A DNA stretch of 64,000 nucleotides from Halorubrum trapanicum (GTDB lineage: Archaea; Halobacteriota; Halobacteria; Halobacteriales; Haloferacaceae). The DNA lies in assembly GCF_002355655.1 (NCBI RefSeq), contig NZ_AP017569.1:744001-808000 (forward strand). The letters are read 5' to 3'. Below are positions 46,401 through 53,013 of this stretch, piece after piece (within the stretch, counting starts at the first letter, position 1; every line of letters starts with the position of its first letter). The notes beneath the pieces were generated by a model that was given only the letters and a program-made list of their open reading frames with translations, was not told the DNA's origin and searched no databases. The position numbers were made by a program, and so were the translations under genes.

Positions 46401-46821
46401 AACGATAGCGTCCTCGGATACGACTCGACACGCGATCCCGGAAGACGACCTCGACGAGCTGCGTGATTTCACCGAGGAATTAGGGAATCCAAGCACTTGG
46501 GAGAACGACATCCTAAGCCGGCAGACCGGTCAAAGCGATGTCATCACGAACATCAGGCAGCTATGCCGGAGCTTAGCGGAAAGCGATGAGGATATCAGCG
46601 ACAAAGCTGCTGAGATCGTGGACTTATTGCACGAACGCGAGATGAGCGATTGGGCCGAAAATCAGTTGCGAACGATCTACCGTCGCCGTCGTCGGTATGG
46701 AACCAATGGCACAGTTCAGCGACTCCATCATAAACTAACGGAAGAGATCGAACTCGTTGATCCCGAGACTGTGAGCGGAACCGACGTCGCGCTCGCAGGA
46801 CAGCTCTCCCCGGAAGAATAG
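43420..46821 (+). CDS. PLD-like nuclease fused to SNF2-type helicase
   Basis: This 1133-residue protein begins with a phospholipase-D-type domain (about 30-200): HPKLYLF near residue 126 and GSSNLSPSGL near 148 form an HKD-type active site. The helicase domain follows: LADSVGLGKSYIG (Walker A, about 290), VLVDEAHNLRNTG (motif II, about 370), VMLTATPIHNSVRD (motif III, about 405), then ILFSQYVPTVTHLF (about 706) and NYDLHWNPMKMEQRIGRIDR (motif VI, about 810). It probably cuts and translocates on unmodified DNA. It is translationally coupled to the methylase by a one-base overlap. The pairing is a restriction-type module; the complete family name is uncertain. Confidence 0.87.
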   Translation: MTEDQGSVDDIDWSDYSDVLDNRNYDVADRANILAREADTVKIAVGYFFLGGFDLLKENLRGVDNVEILVGTDTDQRTIEELERGFTDDLDEYDKAEAEDGIGRLYELIQEEKVNVRVYDDARFHPKLYLFRDPAGSPDLGHAIIGSSNLSPSGLRGNVELNVEKKDNATIRYLEEWFDDIWGEASEFDTDLMTAAIERSQFGDDLPDLDESDDGDDEDDTEVDAVETISPYEATKRFIVEQFDRDVREGTLLEDISGDYEEQLTAFQQDAFRAARRPLEKYNGVVLADSVGLGKSYIGAPLVQDATTSRDEVLIIAPNRLKPMWKRELLDAETGEFPTTADKTFISFNKLSRLSESEIQRFRGVDVVLVDEAHNLRNTGTQRYDKLQSIGRQGKKFVMLTATPIHNSVRDVDNLIKVFADDDDFDIELGGMSPSEIFKEYDRLSGNTEEDEETTGESRRLSELETRIESIMREVIISRDRKYILDNYDDITIGGRQISVPERQPRLITPDDPRLDELYSDIVDAVIGTDEFEDSGLNIPYVSADRYDADGDEKEELIIEYQNASILMLINLLKRLESSLAAFEDSVDRLMERERITRHIATGDLEDADARHDAVEQIRDTFDEDFTRDIDFEDVAEAITQVSPDKREEIVADIEEDLAVLERIREQARDALQTDEGGRTRDAKAERLRLLIDRELTGEKVILFSQYVPTVTHLFEQVTGENPAHTQVATIGEGPGGPTVGYVHGGSGYSERIVEQFAPEAQDADVGENEEIDILLATDVLGVGQNLQDARVLVNYDLHWNPMKMEQRIGRIDRITTRHDALWIYNFAPTGDLRRQLGLIERIEEKIRDIASTFGHAAPILDSAEEQVHKTLITYERLEDGGDEFGDERLEGIGSKYDDLRNTVRSFCEENEVGIEELRKTREIVDSRAEPQHFTTPGKSNDYVTLTHLEHSSGRTEWRTTVFDSDRLQRAMIGGQAIFTQFPRLETDDVQVFETIASSDTTRHAIPEDDLDELRDFTEELGNPSTWENDILSRQTGQSDVITNIRQLCRSLAESDEDISDKAAEIVDLLHEREMSDWAENQLRTIYRRRRRYGTNGTVQRLHHKLTEEIELVDPETVSGTDVALAGQLSPEE

Positions 46822-46823
46822 CC

Positions 46824-47384
46824 TGTACAGGTCACTACGAGGACGGCCCAGACCTCCCCGACGTCGGGCTCTTCCAGCCGAGCGAGTCGAACGTTCTCGA
46901 CGCGACGACCGAGGAGTACGAGAAGCTCCGCGTCAGCGACGTGCGCGCCGAGCGCGACGGGACGAGCGTCACGATCTCCGCGACGGCGCGGTACAAGCCG
47001 GAGGACGAAGACGCCCACGAGACCGACACGTACGGCTACACCGAGACGGAGTTCGTCGAGGCGTTCACGCTCGTCGACTGCTCGGAGGCGGAGGCCGCGC
47101 TCGTCGCCGCGTTCGTCCCGGTCGCGGTCGGCGACGAGATCGCGGGCTTCCGCGACAACGCCACCAAGACGAACTCGCTCGTCGACCGCCTGAAGGCGAT
47201 CACGCTGCCCGACCCCGACGACGTGGCCGACGACCTCCGGCGCTACGTCGAGACGAAGGCACGCGCCGACGAACTCGACGCGAAGATCGCGGAGACGGAC
47301 CGCCTCATCGACGAGATCGTCTACGAGCTCTACGACCTGACCGAAGAGGAGATCGAGATCGTCGAAGAGGCGGTCGCGGAGTAG
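46824..47384 (+). pseudogene. C-terminal remnant of an Eco57I-type methylase
   Basis: An open frame of about 187 codons without its own good start directly follows the helicase. The translation contains PDLPDVGLFQPSESNVL, later DNATKTNSLVDRLKAI, then AKIAETDRLIDEIVYELYDL and TEEEIEIVEE. The last part matches the usual C-terminal end of PglX/Eco57I-type methylases (ETDxLIDxIVYxLYxLTxEEI). It is GC-rich, unlike the AT-rich end of the intact methylase upstream. A methionine codon GTG at 46941 could restart translation, but the most likely reading is a decayed leftover of an older methylase at this locus. Confidence 0.7.
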
Positions 47385-47422
47385 GGGGCGTCGACGCGAT
47401 CGAGCGGAGCGAGGTCGCGCTT

Positions 47423-47579
47423 TTATAAGTGGGCGGCGTTGCCGCGGTGAACTCTTCCAAAGCCCCAGCCGCTCGCTTATAAATGATCGACCATTGAGCG
47501 ACCGTAAACACCGCCAAAGCCCCAGCCGCTCGCTTATAAATGATCGACCATTGAGCGACCGTAAACACCGCCAAAGCCC
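47423..47579 (+). repeat. tandem TATA-bearing units, copy 3 array
   Basis: TATA boxes lie at 47423 (TTATAAG), 47477 and 47534 (both TTATAAATGATCGACC). The last two units are 57 bases long and identical for about 50 bases, which points to recent duplication; the first is 54 bases and more diverged. Each ends with CCAAAGCCCCAGCCG. The array follows the methylase remnant by about 40 bases and leads into the hairpin core. Confidence 0.75.
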
Positions 47580-47893
47580 CAGCCGCGAGGGCTCGGTGCG
47601 CTCGCTGTCGTTCGAGACGCCGAAGGCGTCTCGTGATGACGAGAGAGCTTCGCTCTCTCGAACCACGCGCCTCGGTGCTTACGTCGCGCGCCTTCGCCCT
47701 CGCGGCAGCGTGGCGCTACGCGCCACGGGCAGCCGGCGGCTCCGCCGCCGGCGACTGCCCCTTTGAGTCCCGCCCCGCACCGCACAGCACCTCACACCTC
47801 CCCAGCCTCGTCGCTGGCGGCGGCCGCCGCCAGCGACTCCCTCGCACCGTCGGTTCGCGGCCTGACGGCCGCTCACCGGGGCGCGCCACCGCC
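47580..47893 (+). ncRNA. structured dispersed element, copy 3 core (candidate ncRNA, expanded)
   Basis: Hairpin 1 pairs GCCGCGAGGGC at 47582 with GCCCTCGCGGC at 47696 around a 103-base interior unrelated to the other copies. Inside or just after are four small hairpins with 8-9 base pairs and three-base loops: 47613-47633, 47640-47660, 47709-47727 and 47732-47752. Hairpin 2 is a perfect 28-base palindrome, 47810-47837. Hairpin 3 pairs GCGGCC at 47857 with GGCCGC at 47867. Shared blocks TGCCCCTTTGAG and CCCCAGCCTCGTCG are kept. Downstream lie TTTATAA (47900) and TATTTAAATA (47931). No gene is seen in the remainder up to 48157. Confidence 0.62.
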
Positions 47894-48157
47894 TAGTTCT
47901 TTATAAACAATCGTCGCCTCCGCTCACGACTATTTAAATATCGAATCGCTGTCGCCGACCGCCAACAACTACTCCCATTATCGCTCACCGCTACTCCTGT
48001 ACTGAGCGACAGGACCGGTCGGACGCGACCGAGCGAAGCGAGGGCGCGCCGATTTGGTCGAGCGTGTTCCGCGAGCGCTCGCTTACTGCCCCGCGTCGCC
48101 CCGCCGACCCGTCACGGTCCGAGAATACTTGTGATCGCCGCGGCAACTGTCGCGCGT

Positions 48158-48322
48158 ATGCCGACGACGAACGTCGCCTGTCCGAACTGCGGCGAAGACA
48201 CCCGTGGCACGCTTCCGGAAAAGGGCGCGAAGATCACCGGCGTATCGCGCAACATCAGCACGTACAACTTCACCACGTCGTGCTCGAACTGCGGCTTCAA
48301 ATTCTCGATCGGCGCGGAGTGA
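48158..48322 (+). CDS. tiny zinc-ribbon protein, 54 residues
   Basis: A 54-residue protein with two CPxCG-type knuckles: CPNCGEDTRG near residue 8 and CSNCGFKFSIG near residue 42. Four cysteines likely hold one zinc. The middle (ISTYNFTTS) is polar. The ATG at 48158 is preferred over an in-frame upstream start. One base separates its stop from the next gene, so the two are probably one unit. The function is unknown; similar small proteins are common in haloarchaea. Confidence 0.72.
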   Translation: MPTTNVACPNCGEDTRGTLPEKGAKITGVSRNISTYNFTTSCSNCGFKFSIGAE

Positions 48323-48323
48323 G

Positions 48324-48647
48324 ATGCTCGACCCCCACCTCAGCGAGAAGATCCGGACCGCGAGCGACTACCAGCTGACGATGGCCGAGGCGGAGCTGAA
48401 AAGCTCTGCCCAGACGCCGTTCGTCACGGATGCGCTCGACCAGATACGGCGCGAGAAGATGTCTCGTGAACCCGTGCCCGGAGAGGAGTATCAGCCCGAT
48501 CCGGACCCGGGATTCGATCCCTCGTCGAGCGGGACCGCCGACAACGGCGACTCGGACGAGACGCTCACGGCGGTGCTCAGGTCCGAGCTGCGCGACGAGA
48601 CCGTCGACGACACCCGCGACGAGACTGTCGACGACACGCGCGGGTAG
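48324..48647 (+). CDS. small acidic protein of unknown function, 107 residues
   Basis: A 107-residue protein with an N-terminal helical part (MLDPHLSEKIRTASDYQL; later TPFVTDALDQIRREKM), a Pro/Asp-rich linker, and a C-terminal acidic end with the direct repeat DETVDDTR twice. It starts one base after the tiny zinc-ribbon gene, which suggests translational coupling. No family is recognised. The tandem repeat at the end could be slippage-prone. Confidence 0.55.
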   Translation: MLDPHLSEKIRTASDYQLTMAEAELKSSAQTPFVTDALDQIRREKMSREPVPGEEYQPDPDPGFDPSSSGTADNGDSDETLTAVLRSELRDETVDDTRDETVDDTRG

Positions 48648-48671
48648 TCGGGACCAAGGCGAGTCGGTCGC

Positions 48672-48992
48672 CTACTCCCGGTATGCCGCTTCGAGTTCCT
48701 CGGTGAAGTAGACGTACCGGCGTTCGACGCGTTCGAACTCCGTTCCGGGGATGGCGAGCGAATCGTCTATGGAACTGCTGTCGCGCACGATCTCCTCGAC
48801 CCGCTCGGTGGTGACAAGCCCCTTCGCTTCCAAGCGCTCGATGGCCGTTTCGGCGGTTCCGTCGCCCCCGAGAATCCGGAGTTCTTCGGCGGACAGGCCC
48901 TCCTCGGTCATGAACTCGAACGTGTCCCGCTCGATGACCTCGCCCACCGCTACGACTTCCTCGACGAGCCGTTCCTCGGCGTCGGTCAACAC
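48672..48992 (-). CDS. small helical winged-helix-like protein
   Basis: A 106-residue acidic protein. Its centre reads MTEEGLSAEELRILGGDGTA followed by AIERLEAKGLVTTERVEEIV, a helix-turn-helix-like arrangement (helix, turn, recognition-like helix, then strand-forming RRYVYFTEELEAAYRE). It could be a small DNA-binding or adaptor protein, but this is from pattern only. It converges with the preceding pair of small genes. Confidence 0.5.
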   Translation of the reverse strand: MLTDAEERLVEEVVAVGEVIERDTFEFMTEEGLSAEELRILGGDGTAETAIERLEAKGLVTTERVEEIVRDSSSIDDSLAIPGTEFERVERRYVYFTEELEAAYRE

Positions 48993-49164
48993 GGTCGACT
49001 GGGCGTCTCTCGCGATTCCACTTTAGCGTTCGTCCGCGCGGGCCTGGGAGGTACATCTCGCTGATACAGAGACAAGGGGCTCGCGATCAGCAGAGCCAAG
49101 GAGACACCAACGACTCCGGTACGAAGAAACGGTTGGACGTTCGACGAGTGGGGCCGCAGCCGGA

Positions 49165-49269
49165 TCAGGACTTGAATTTGTTCCCGCAGTTCAAACACTT
49201 TCTCCCGCTCCTCAGGGTAAGTCCTTTCGTATCCTGACTACCACAACGCGGGCATACTGGATACCCCAT
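49165..49269 (-). CDS. 34-residue zinc-ribbon microprotein
   Basis: This 34-residue protein starts at ATG 49269 and stops at 49165. It has CPRCGSQDTKG (Cys6, Cys9) and CLNCGNKFKS (Cys25, Cys28), the two-knuckle pattern of haloarchaeal zinc-finger microproteins. It also resembles the N-terminal zinc ribbons of transposases and transcription factors, but no such gene follows. A TATA-like TTTTATT (49294-49300, minus strand) lies 25 bases before the start, so the transcript would be leaderless. The real promoter supports expression. Confidence 0.6.
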   Translation of the reverse strand: MGYPVCPRCGSQDTKGLTLRSGRKCLNCGNKFKS

Positions 49270-49447
49270 AGGCCAAATGAAATATGAGATACAATAAAAG
49301 CACTCTCGAATACCGGAACGTGTCCGCTGTCGTTTGAGAACGACGGCTACGAGAGAGCAATCGGAGTGGACTCGCGGGGGTCCCGCGAGCGAACGGAGTG
49401 AGCGAGTGGGACCACGCGAGGGAATGAGGCGACCGGAGGGAGCCGAA

Positions 49448-49519
49448 TGGACTCGCGGGGATTTGAACCCCGGGCCTTCCCCGTGCCAGGGGGATGATCT
49501 ACCACTGATCTACGAGCCC
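49448..49519 (-). tRNA. tRNA-Ala (anticodon GGC)
   Basis: A 72-base cloverleaf on the minus strand: acceptor GGGCTCG with CGAGTCC (one G-U pair), D stem GATC/GATC, anticodon stem TCCCC/GGGGA with loop CTGGCAC giving anticodon GGC, and T stem CGGGG/CCCCG with loop TTCAAAT. The discriminator is A. No intron is seen. It decodes GCC, a dominant alanine codon in this genome. Confidence 0.93.
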
Positions 49520-49599
49520 GCGAACGCATTCGTTCGTTCCGCGGTGAATATCTTAAGGGCTTCGAATCGCGGACCGACGGGGTCGCGCTCCACCCGCGC

Positions 49600-50172
49600 T
49601 CAGATCCGGTCGGAGTCGACGTACACGTCGAGGTCGACGTCCCGCGTCGACCCCTCTAAGTCCTGAACCGCGCGCTCGACGACGCGCTCGGCCTCGTCTC
49701 TGATCAGCGGGATCGCCTTCTTCAACACCCAGTCGAACGAGACCAGCCGCGGGAGGTCGAGCGCGTCAGAGCTGGCCGACCCGGGGTCGAACGCGACTTC
49801 GAGCGCGACCTCGCAGGGGGCGTCGTCGGTCGCGTCCGCGTCCGCGTCTGCGTCGTCGTCGTCGTTTTCGTCGCCCTCGACGCTCTCGGGCGGCGTCACT
49901 CGCCAACAGCCGCCGGCGTCGATGTCCTTCGTGATCTCCCAGTCGATCCGCTCGGGCGGCTCGACGCCGGTCACCTCCGAGCGGGCGGTGTAGGAAATCT
50001 TCCACCACGCGAACGTGAGCGCGTACTGGGTCCCGGGGCCGCCGTCGCCGGTGACGGTTCGGACCTCTCGGAGGTACTCGGAGTAGTTCGCGTACCGCGG
50101 GAAATCGAGCAGGAACTCGTACACCGCTTCCGGATCGGCGTACACCTCCGTACTCACGACGAGTTCGTCCAC
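49600..50172 (-). CDS. SRPBCC (START-like) ligand-binding protein
   Basis: A 190-residue protein of the SRPBCC fold, which forms a cavity for lipids, quinones or cyclic compounds. The N-terminal signature VSTEVYADPEAVYEFLLDFPRYA is followed by YLREVRTVTGDGGPGTQYALTF and a strand ERIDWEITKDIDAGGCWRV. A run of Asp residues (about 100-118) interrupts the fold. The C-terminal helix is VLKKAIPLIRDEAERVVERAV. This resembles coenzyme Q-binding (Coq10-like) proteins, but the ligand is unknown. It lies between tRNA-Ala and repeat copy 4. Confidence 0.75.
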   Translation of the reverse strand: MDELVVSTEVYADPEAVYEFLLDFPRYANYSEYLREVRTVTGDGGPGTQYALTFAWWKISYTARSEVTGVEPPERIDWEITKDIDAGGCWRVTPPESVEGDENDDDDADADADATDDAPCEVALEVAFDPGSASSDALDLPRLVSFDWVLKKAIPLIRDEAERVVERAVQDLEGSTRDVDLDVYVDSDRI

Positions 50173-50266
50173 GTACCCGAGTTCGCGCGGCGCTTATTAA
50201 ACGGACCGGCGACGGTACTCGTTCAATATCTCTGTGGTGGTCGCTATCCCGGCCTCGACCGCTCGG

Positions 50267-50426
50267 GTATAAATGGCTGGTCGCGGAGCGACGACGAACA
50301 CCGCCAAAGCCCCAGCTGCTCGCTTATAAATGGTCGACGGTGGATCGGCGGCAAACACCGCCAAAGCCCCAGCCGCTCGCTTATAAATAGCTGATCGCAG
50401 CTCGACGGAGAATACCGCCAAAGCCC
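50267..50426 (+). repeat. tandem 57-base TATA-bearing units, copy 4 array
   Basis: TATA boxes lie at 50267 (GTATAAA), 50324 and 50381 (TTATAAA), 57 bases apart. The variable part of each unit differs, while AACACCGCCAAAGCCCCAG is kept in the first two units and ATACCGCCAAAGCCCCAG in the third. As in copies 2 and 3 there are three units, the third leading into the hairpin core. The downstream half of each unit carries the candidate transcription start. Confidence 0.75.
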
Positions 50427-50752
50427 CAGCCGGGAGGGCGGCGCACGCTCGCTGCGCGCTTCAGTCGCTCACTCCGTTCGCTCCTTCCAGTGCTTGCGTC
50501 GCCTGCGCCGCCCTCCCGGCTGCCCCTTTGCGTCCCGCCCCTCCGGAAGACGTTCCTGCTCGCTTCGCTGCGCGGGCTGCGACTTCCGTGCTCCCGCTCG
50601 CTTCGCTCGCGGGAACGCACAGCAACCGCACCTCACACCTCCCCAGCCTCGTCGGGCGCGTCTTCGGGCTCCCTTCGGTCGCCCTCGTCGCGCCCGACTC
50701 CCTCGCGCGTGCGACTCGCGCCCTCCGGGCGCTCGTCGGCACGCGCCACCGC
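50427..50752 (+). ncRNA. structured dispersed element, copy 4 core (candidate ncRNA)
   Basis: Hairpin 1 has perfect 19-base arms (50427-50445 and 50504-50522) around a 58-base interior. Its interior equals the reverse complement of the copy 1 interior at 57 of 58 positions. Hairpin 2 pairs GTCGGGCGCG at 50651 with CGCGCCCGAC at 50689. Hairpin 3 pairs GCGCGTGC at 50705 with GCACGCGC at 50739 and encloses GCGCCC/GGGCGC. A stretch unique to this copy (about 50540-50630) holds extra small hairpins near 50610-50625. A TTTATAA follows at about 50764. Nothing else is seen up to the exporter gene. Confidence 0.65.
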
Positions 50753-50862
50753 ACTCGGTTGTTCTTTATAAGTGATCAGCGGGTCGAGTACCGCGATCGT
50801 CGGAACCCGGAACGGGCCGCCGAAGCCGCCGGATACATGGGGCCTCCGGCGCTCGTACGCCT

Positions 50863-52989
50863 ATGGCTGCCGACGAGCGCAACGCCTTCGAAGTGTACCG
50901 CGATCGGGTGGATCGGCCCCTTGGCCGACTGTTCCGCGAGTACGGGGCCTCGGAGGCCCACTGGCTCGTGATCGGGATGGCCGCCAACGTCGTCGCCCGC
51001 GTCGCGGGGCTGATCCCGCCGGTCGTCCTCGGCGTCGCCATCGACGCCGTCTTCACCGGCTCCGGCCCCTACACGCTCCCGATAGTCCCCGACGCGTGGC
51101 TCCCCACCGAGGCGGGCGCACAGTTCCGCCTCTCGGTGCTGCTCATCTTCGGGTCGTTCATCGTGACGGGCGTGTTCACGTACGTCTACGGCATCGCCGC
51201 GAACAACTTCGCGCACCGCGTGATGCACGCGGTCCGCACCGACTCCTTCGACCAGATGCAGCGGCTCGACATGACCTTCTTCGACGACAAACAGACCGGC
51301 GAGGTCATGTCCGTCCTCAACAACGACGCCTCGAACCTGGAGGTCTTCTTAGACAACGCCCTCCAGAACTCCGCGCGCCTCGGCGTGATGCTCGTGGGAA
51401 TCGCGGGCGTCCTCGTCTACTACAACTACGAGCTCGCGGTCGTCACGCTCGCCGCGGTCCCGCTCATGTTCCTCTTCACGCTCTGGTTCATGCGCGCGGT
51501 CGAGCCGCGGTACGTCGCGCAGCGCTCCGTCGTCGGCGACCTGAACACCGCGCTCGAAAACGCACTCTCGGGCGTCGAGCTGGTGAAGACCTCCAACACG
51601 GAGGCCCACGAGAGCGAGCGCGTCGAGGACGCCTCGTTCTCGTACTTCAAGCGCACGATGTCGATCCTCCGGCTCAACTACGTCTACCGGCCCGGGATGG
51701 AGCTGCTCGCCGGACTGGCGTTCGCCGCCACCTTCGCGGTCGGCGGCTTCTGGCTCGCGAACGGCCCGCCGGGCCCGTTCACGACCGAGCTGACGGTCGG
51801 GACGTTCGTCACCTTCGTCCTCCTCACCCAGCAGTTCGTCGCCCCGCTCGCGGAGGTGTCGAACATCATCGACCAGTACGAGAACGCCAAGGCCTCCTGC
51901 GAGCGCGTGTTCGGCCTGCGCGACATCCCGGTCCGCATCGAGGACGACGACGACGCGATCGAACTCGGCGGCGGGGGCCGGGGCGGCGGCGGCGACGGAG
52001 CGGCCGCCGACGGCGGAAGCGGCCCTGACGGCGGCAGCGGCTCGGGCGACGACGGCGCGACCGCCGACCACGGCGGCGTCGCCGGCGCCGTCGAGTACGA
52101 CGACGTCTCGTTCGCGTACCCGGAGAACGCCCTCGTCGACCCCGAGGACGCCGACGAGGAGGTCCTCAGCGGCGTCTCCTTTACGGCCGACCCCGGCGAC
52201 ACCGTCGCGCTCGTCGGTCCGACGGGCGCCGGCAAGTCGACGCTACTGAAGCTCCTCCTCCGGCTGTACGACGTCACCGACGGCGCCATCCGGGTCGACG
52301 GCCACGACGTCCGCGACGTAACCGTCGAGAGCCTCCGCTCGTCGGTCGGCTACGTCGCGCAGGACACGACGCTGTTCGACGGCACCATCGCCGAGAACAT
52401 CCGCTACGGGCGGTTCACGCGGATCGACGAGGACGGCGACGAGGGCGACAGCCTCGACGAGGACGAGGTCCGCGAGCGGGTTATCGAGGCCGCGAAGGCC
52501 GCGGAGGCCCACGAGTTCATCGCCTCCCTGCCGAACGGCTACGAGACGCGAATCGGCGAGCGCGGCGTGAAGCTCTCGGGCGGGCAGCGCCAGCGGCTCG
52601 CCATCGCACGGGTCGTGCTTCAGGACCCCGCAATCTTGATCCTCGACGAGGCGACCTCGGCGGTCGACACGGAGACGGAGATGCTGATCCAGCGCTCGCT
52701 CGACCGCCTCGCGGCCGACCGGACCACCTTCGTCATCGCGCACCGCCTCTCGACGGTCACCGACGCCGACACCGCGCTCGTGTTGGAGGACGGCGAGGTC
52801 GTCGAGCGCGGCACCCACGACGAGCTGCTCGCCGCGGACGGCCTCTACGCGAAGCTGTGGGGCGTTCAGGCCGGCGAGATAGACGAGCTACCGGAGGAGT
52901 TCGTCGAGCGCGCCCGCGAGCGCCACGTCGACCGCGCGGTCGAGCGGGCAACCGCGGAGAGCGAGGTCGACTCGGAGACGCTCGACTGA
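50863..52989 (+). CDS. ABC transporter, fused permease and ATPase (exporter type)
   Basis: A 708-residue half-transporter. The permease part (about 1-330) has about six membrane helices with a VMHAVRTDSFDQMQRLDMTF coupling region. A Gly/Asp-rich linker (about 365-405) separates it from the ATPase, which shows Walker A LVGPTGAGKST near residue 455, the Q-loop VGYVAQDTTLFDGTIAENIR, signature LSGGQRQRLAIARV near 572, and Walker B ILILDEATSA. The ATPase is of the drug, peptide or lipid exporter kind. The substrate is unknown. The long disordered linker is unusual. The gene has an ATG at 50863 after repeat copy 4. Confidence 0.92.
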   Translation: MAADERNAFEVYRDRVDRPLGRLFREYGASEAHWLVIGMAANVVARVAGLIPPVVLGVAIDAVFTGSGPYTLPIVPDAWLPTEAGAQFRLSVLLIFGSFIVTGVFTYVYGIAANNFAHRVMHAVRTDSFDQMQRLDMTFFDDKQTGEVMSVLNNDASNLEVFLDNALQNSARLGVMLVGIAGVLVYYNYELAVVTLAAVPLMFLFTLWFMRAVEPRYVAQRSVVGDLNTALENALSGVELVKTSNTEAHESERVEDASFSYFKRTMSILRLNYVYRPGMELLAGLAFAATFAVGGFWLANGPPGPFTTELTVGTFVTFVLLTQQFVAPLAEVSNIIDQYENAKASCERVFGLRDIPVRIEDDDDAIELGGGGRGGGGDGAAADGGSGPDGGSGSGDDGATADHGGVAGAVEYDDVSFAYPENALVDPEDADEEVLSGVSFTADPGDTVALVGPTGAGKSTLLKLLLRLYDVTDGAIRVDGHDVRDVTVESLRSSVGYVAQDTTLFDGTIAENIRYGRFTRIDEDGDEGDSLDEDEVRERVIEAAKAAEAHEFIASLPNGYETRIGERGVKLSGGQRQRLAIARVVLQDPAILILDEATSAVDTETEMLIQRSLDRLAADRTTFVIAHRLSTVTDADTALVLEDGEVVERGTHDELLAADGLYAKLWGVQAGEIDELPEEFVERARERHVDRAVERATAESEVDSETLD

Positions 52990-53013
52990 CGGCGGGCGGC
53001 TTTTTTCAGACCT

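Noticed and set aside
40028-47384. Complete DISARM or BREX system
   Set aside because: drmA/drmB/drmC, pglZ and brxC-type genes are absent. Only a methylase and a PLD-SNF2 protein are present.
47423-47579. 57-base direct repeats as a CRISPR array
   Set aside because: The units are contiguous, not repeat-spacer alternations. The whole unit is related between copies, there are only three units, and no cas genes are present.
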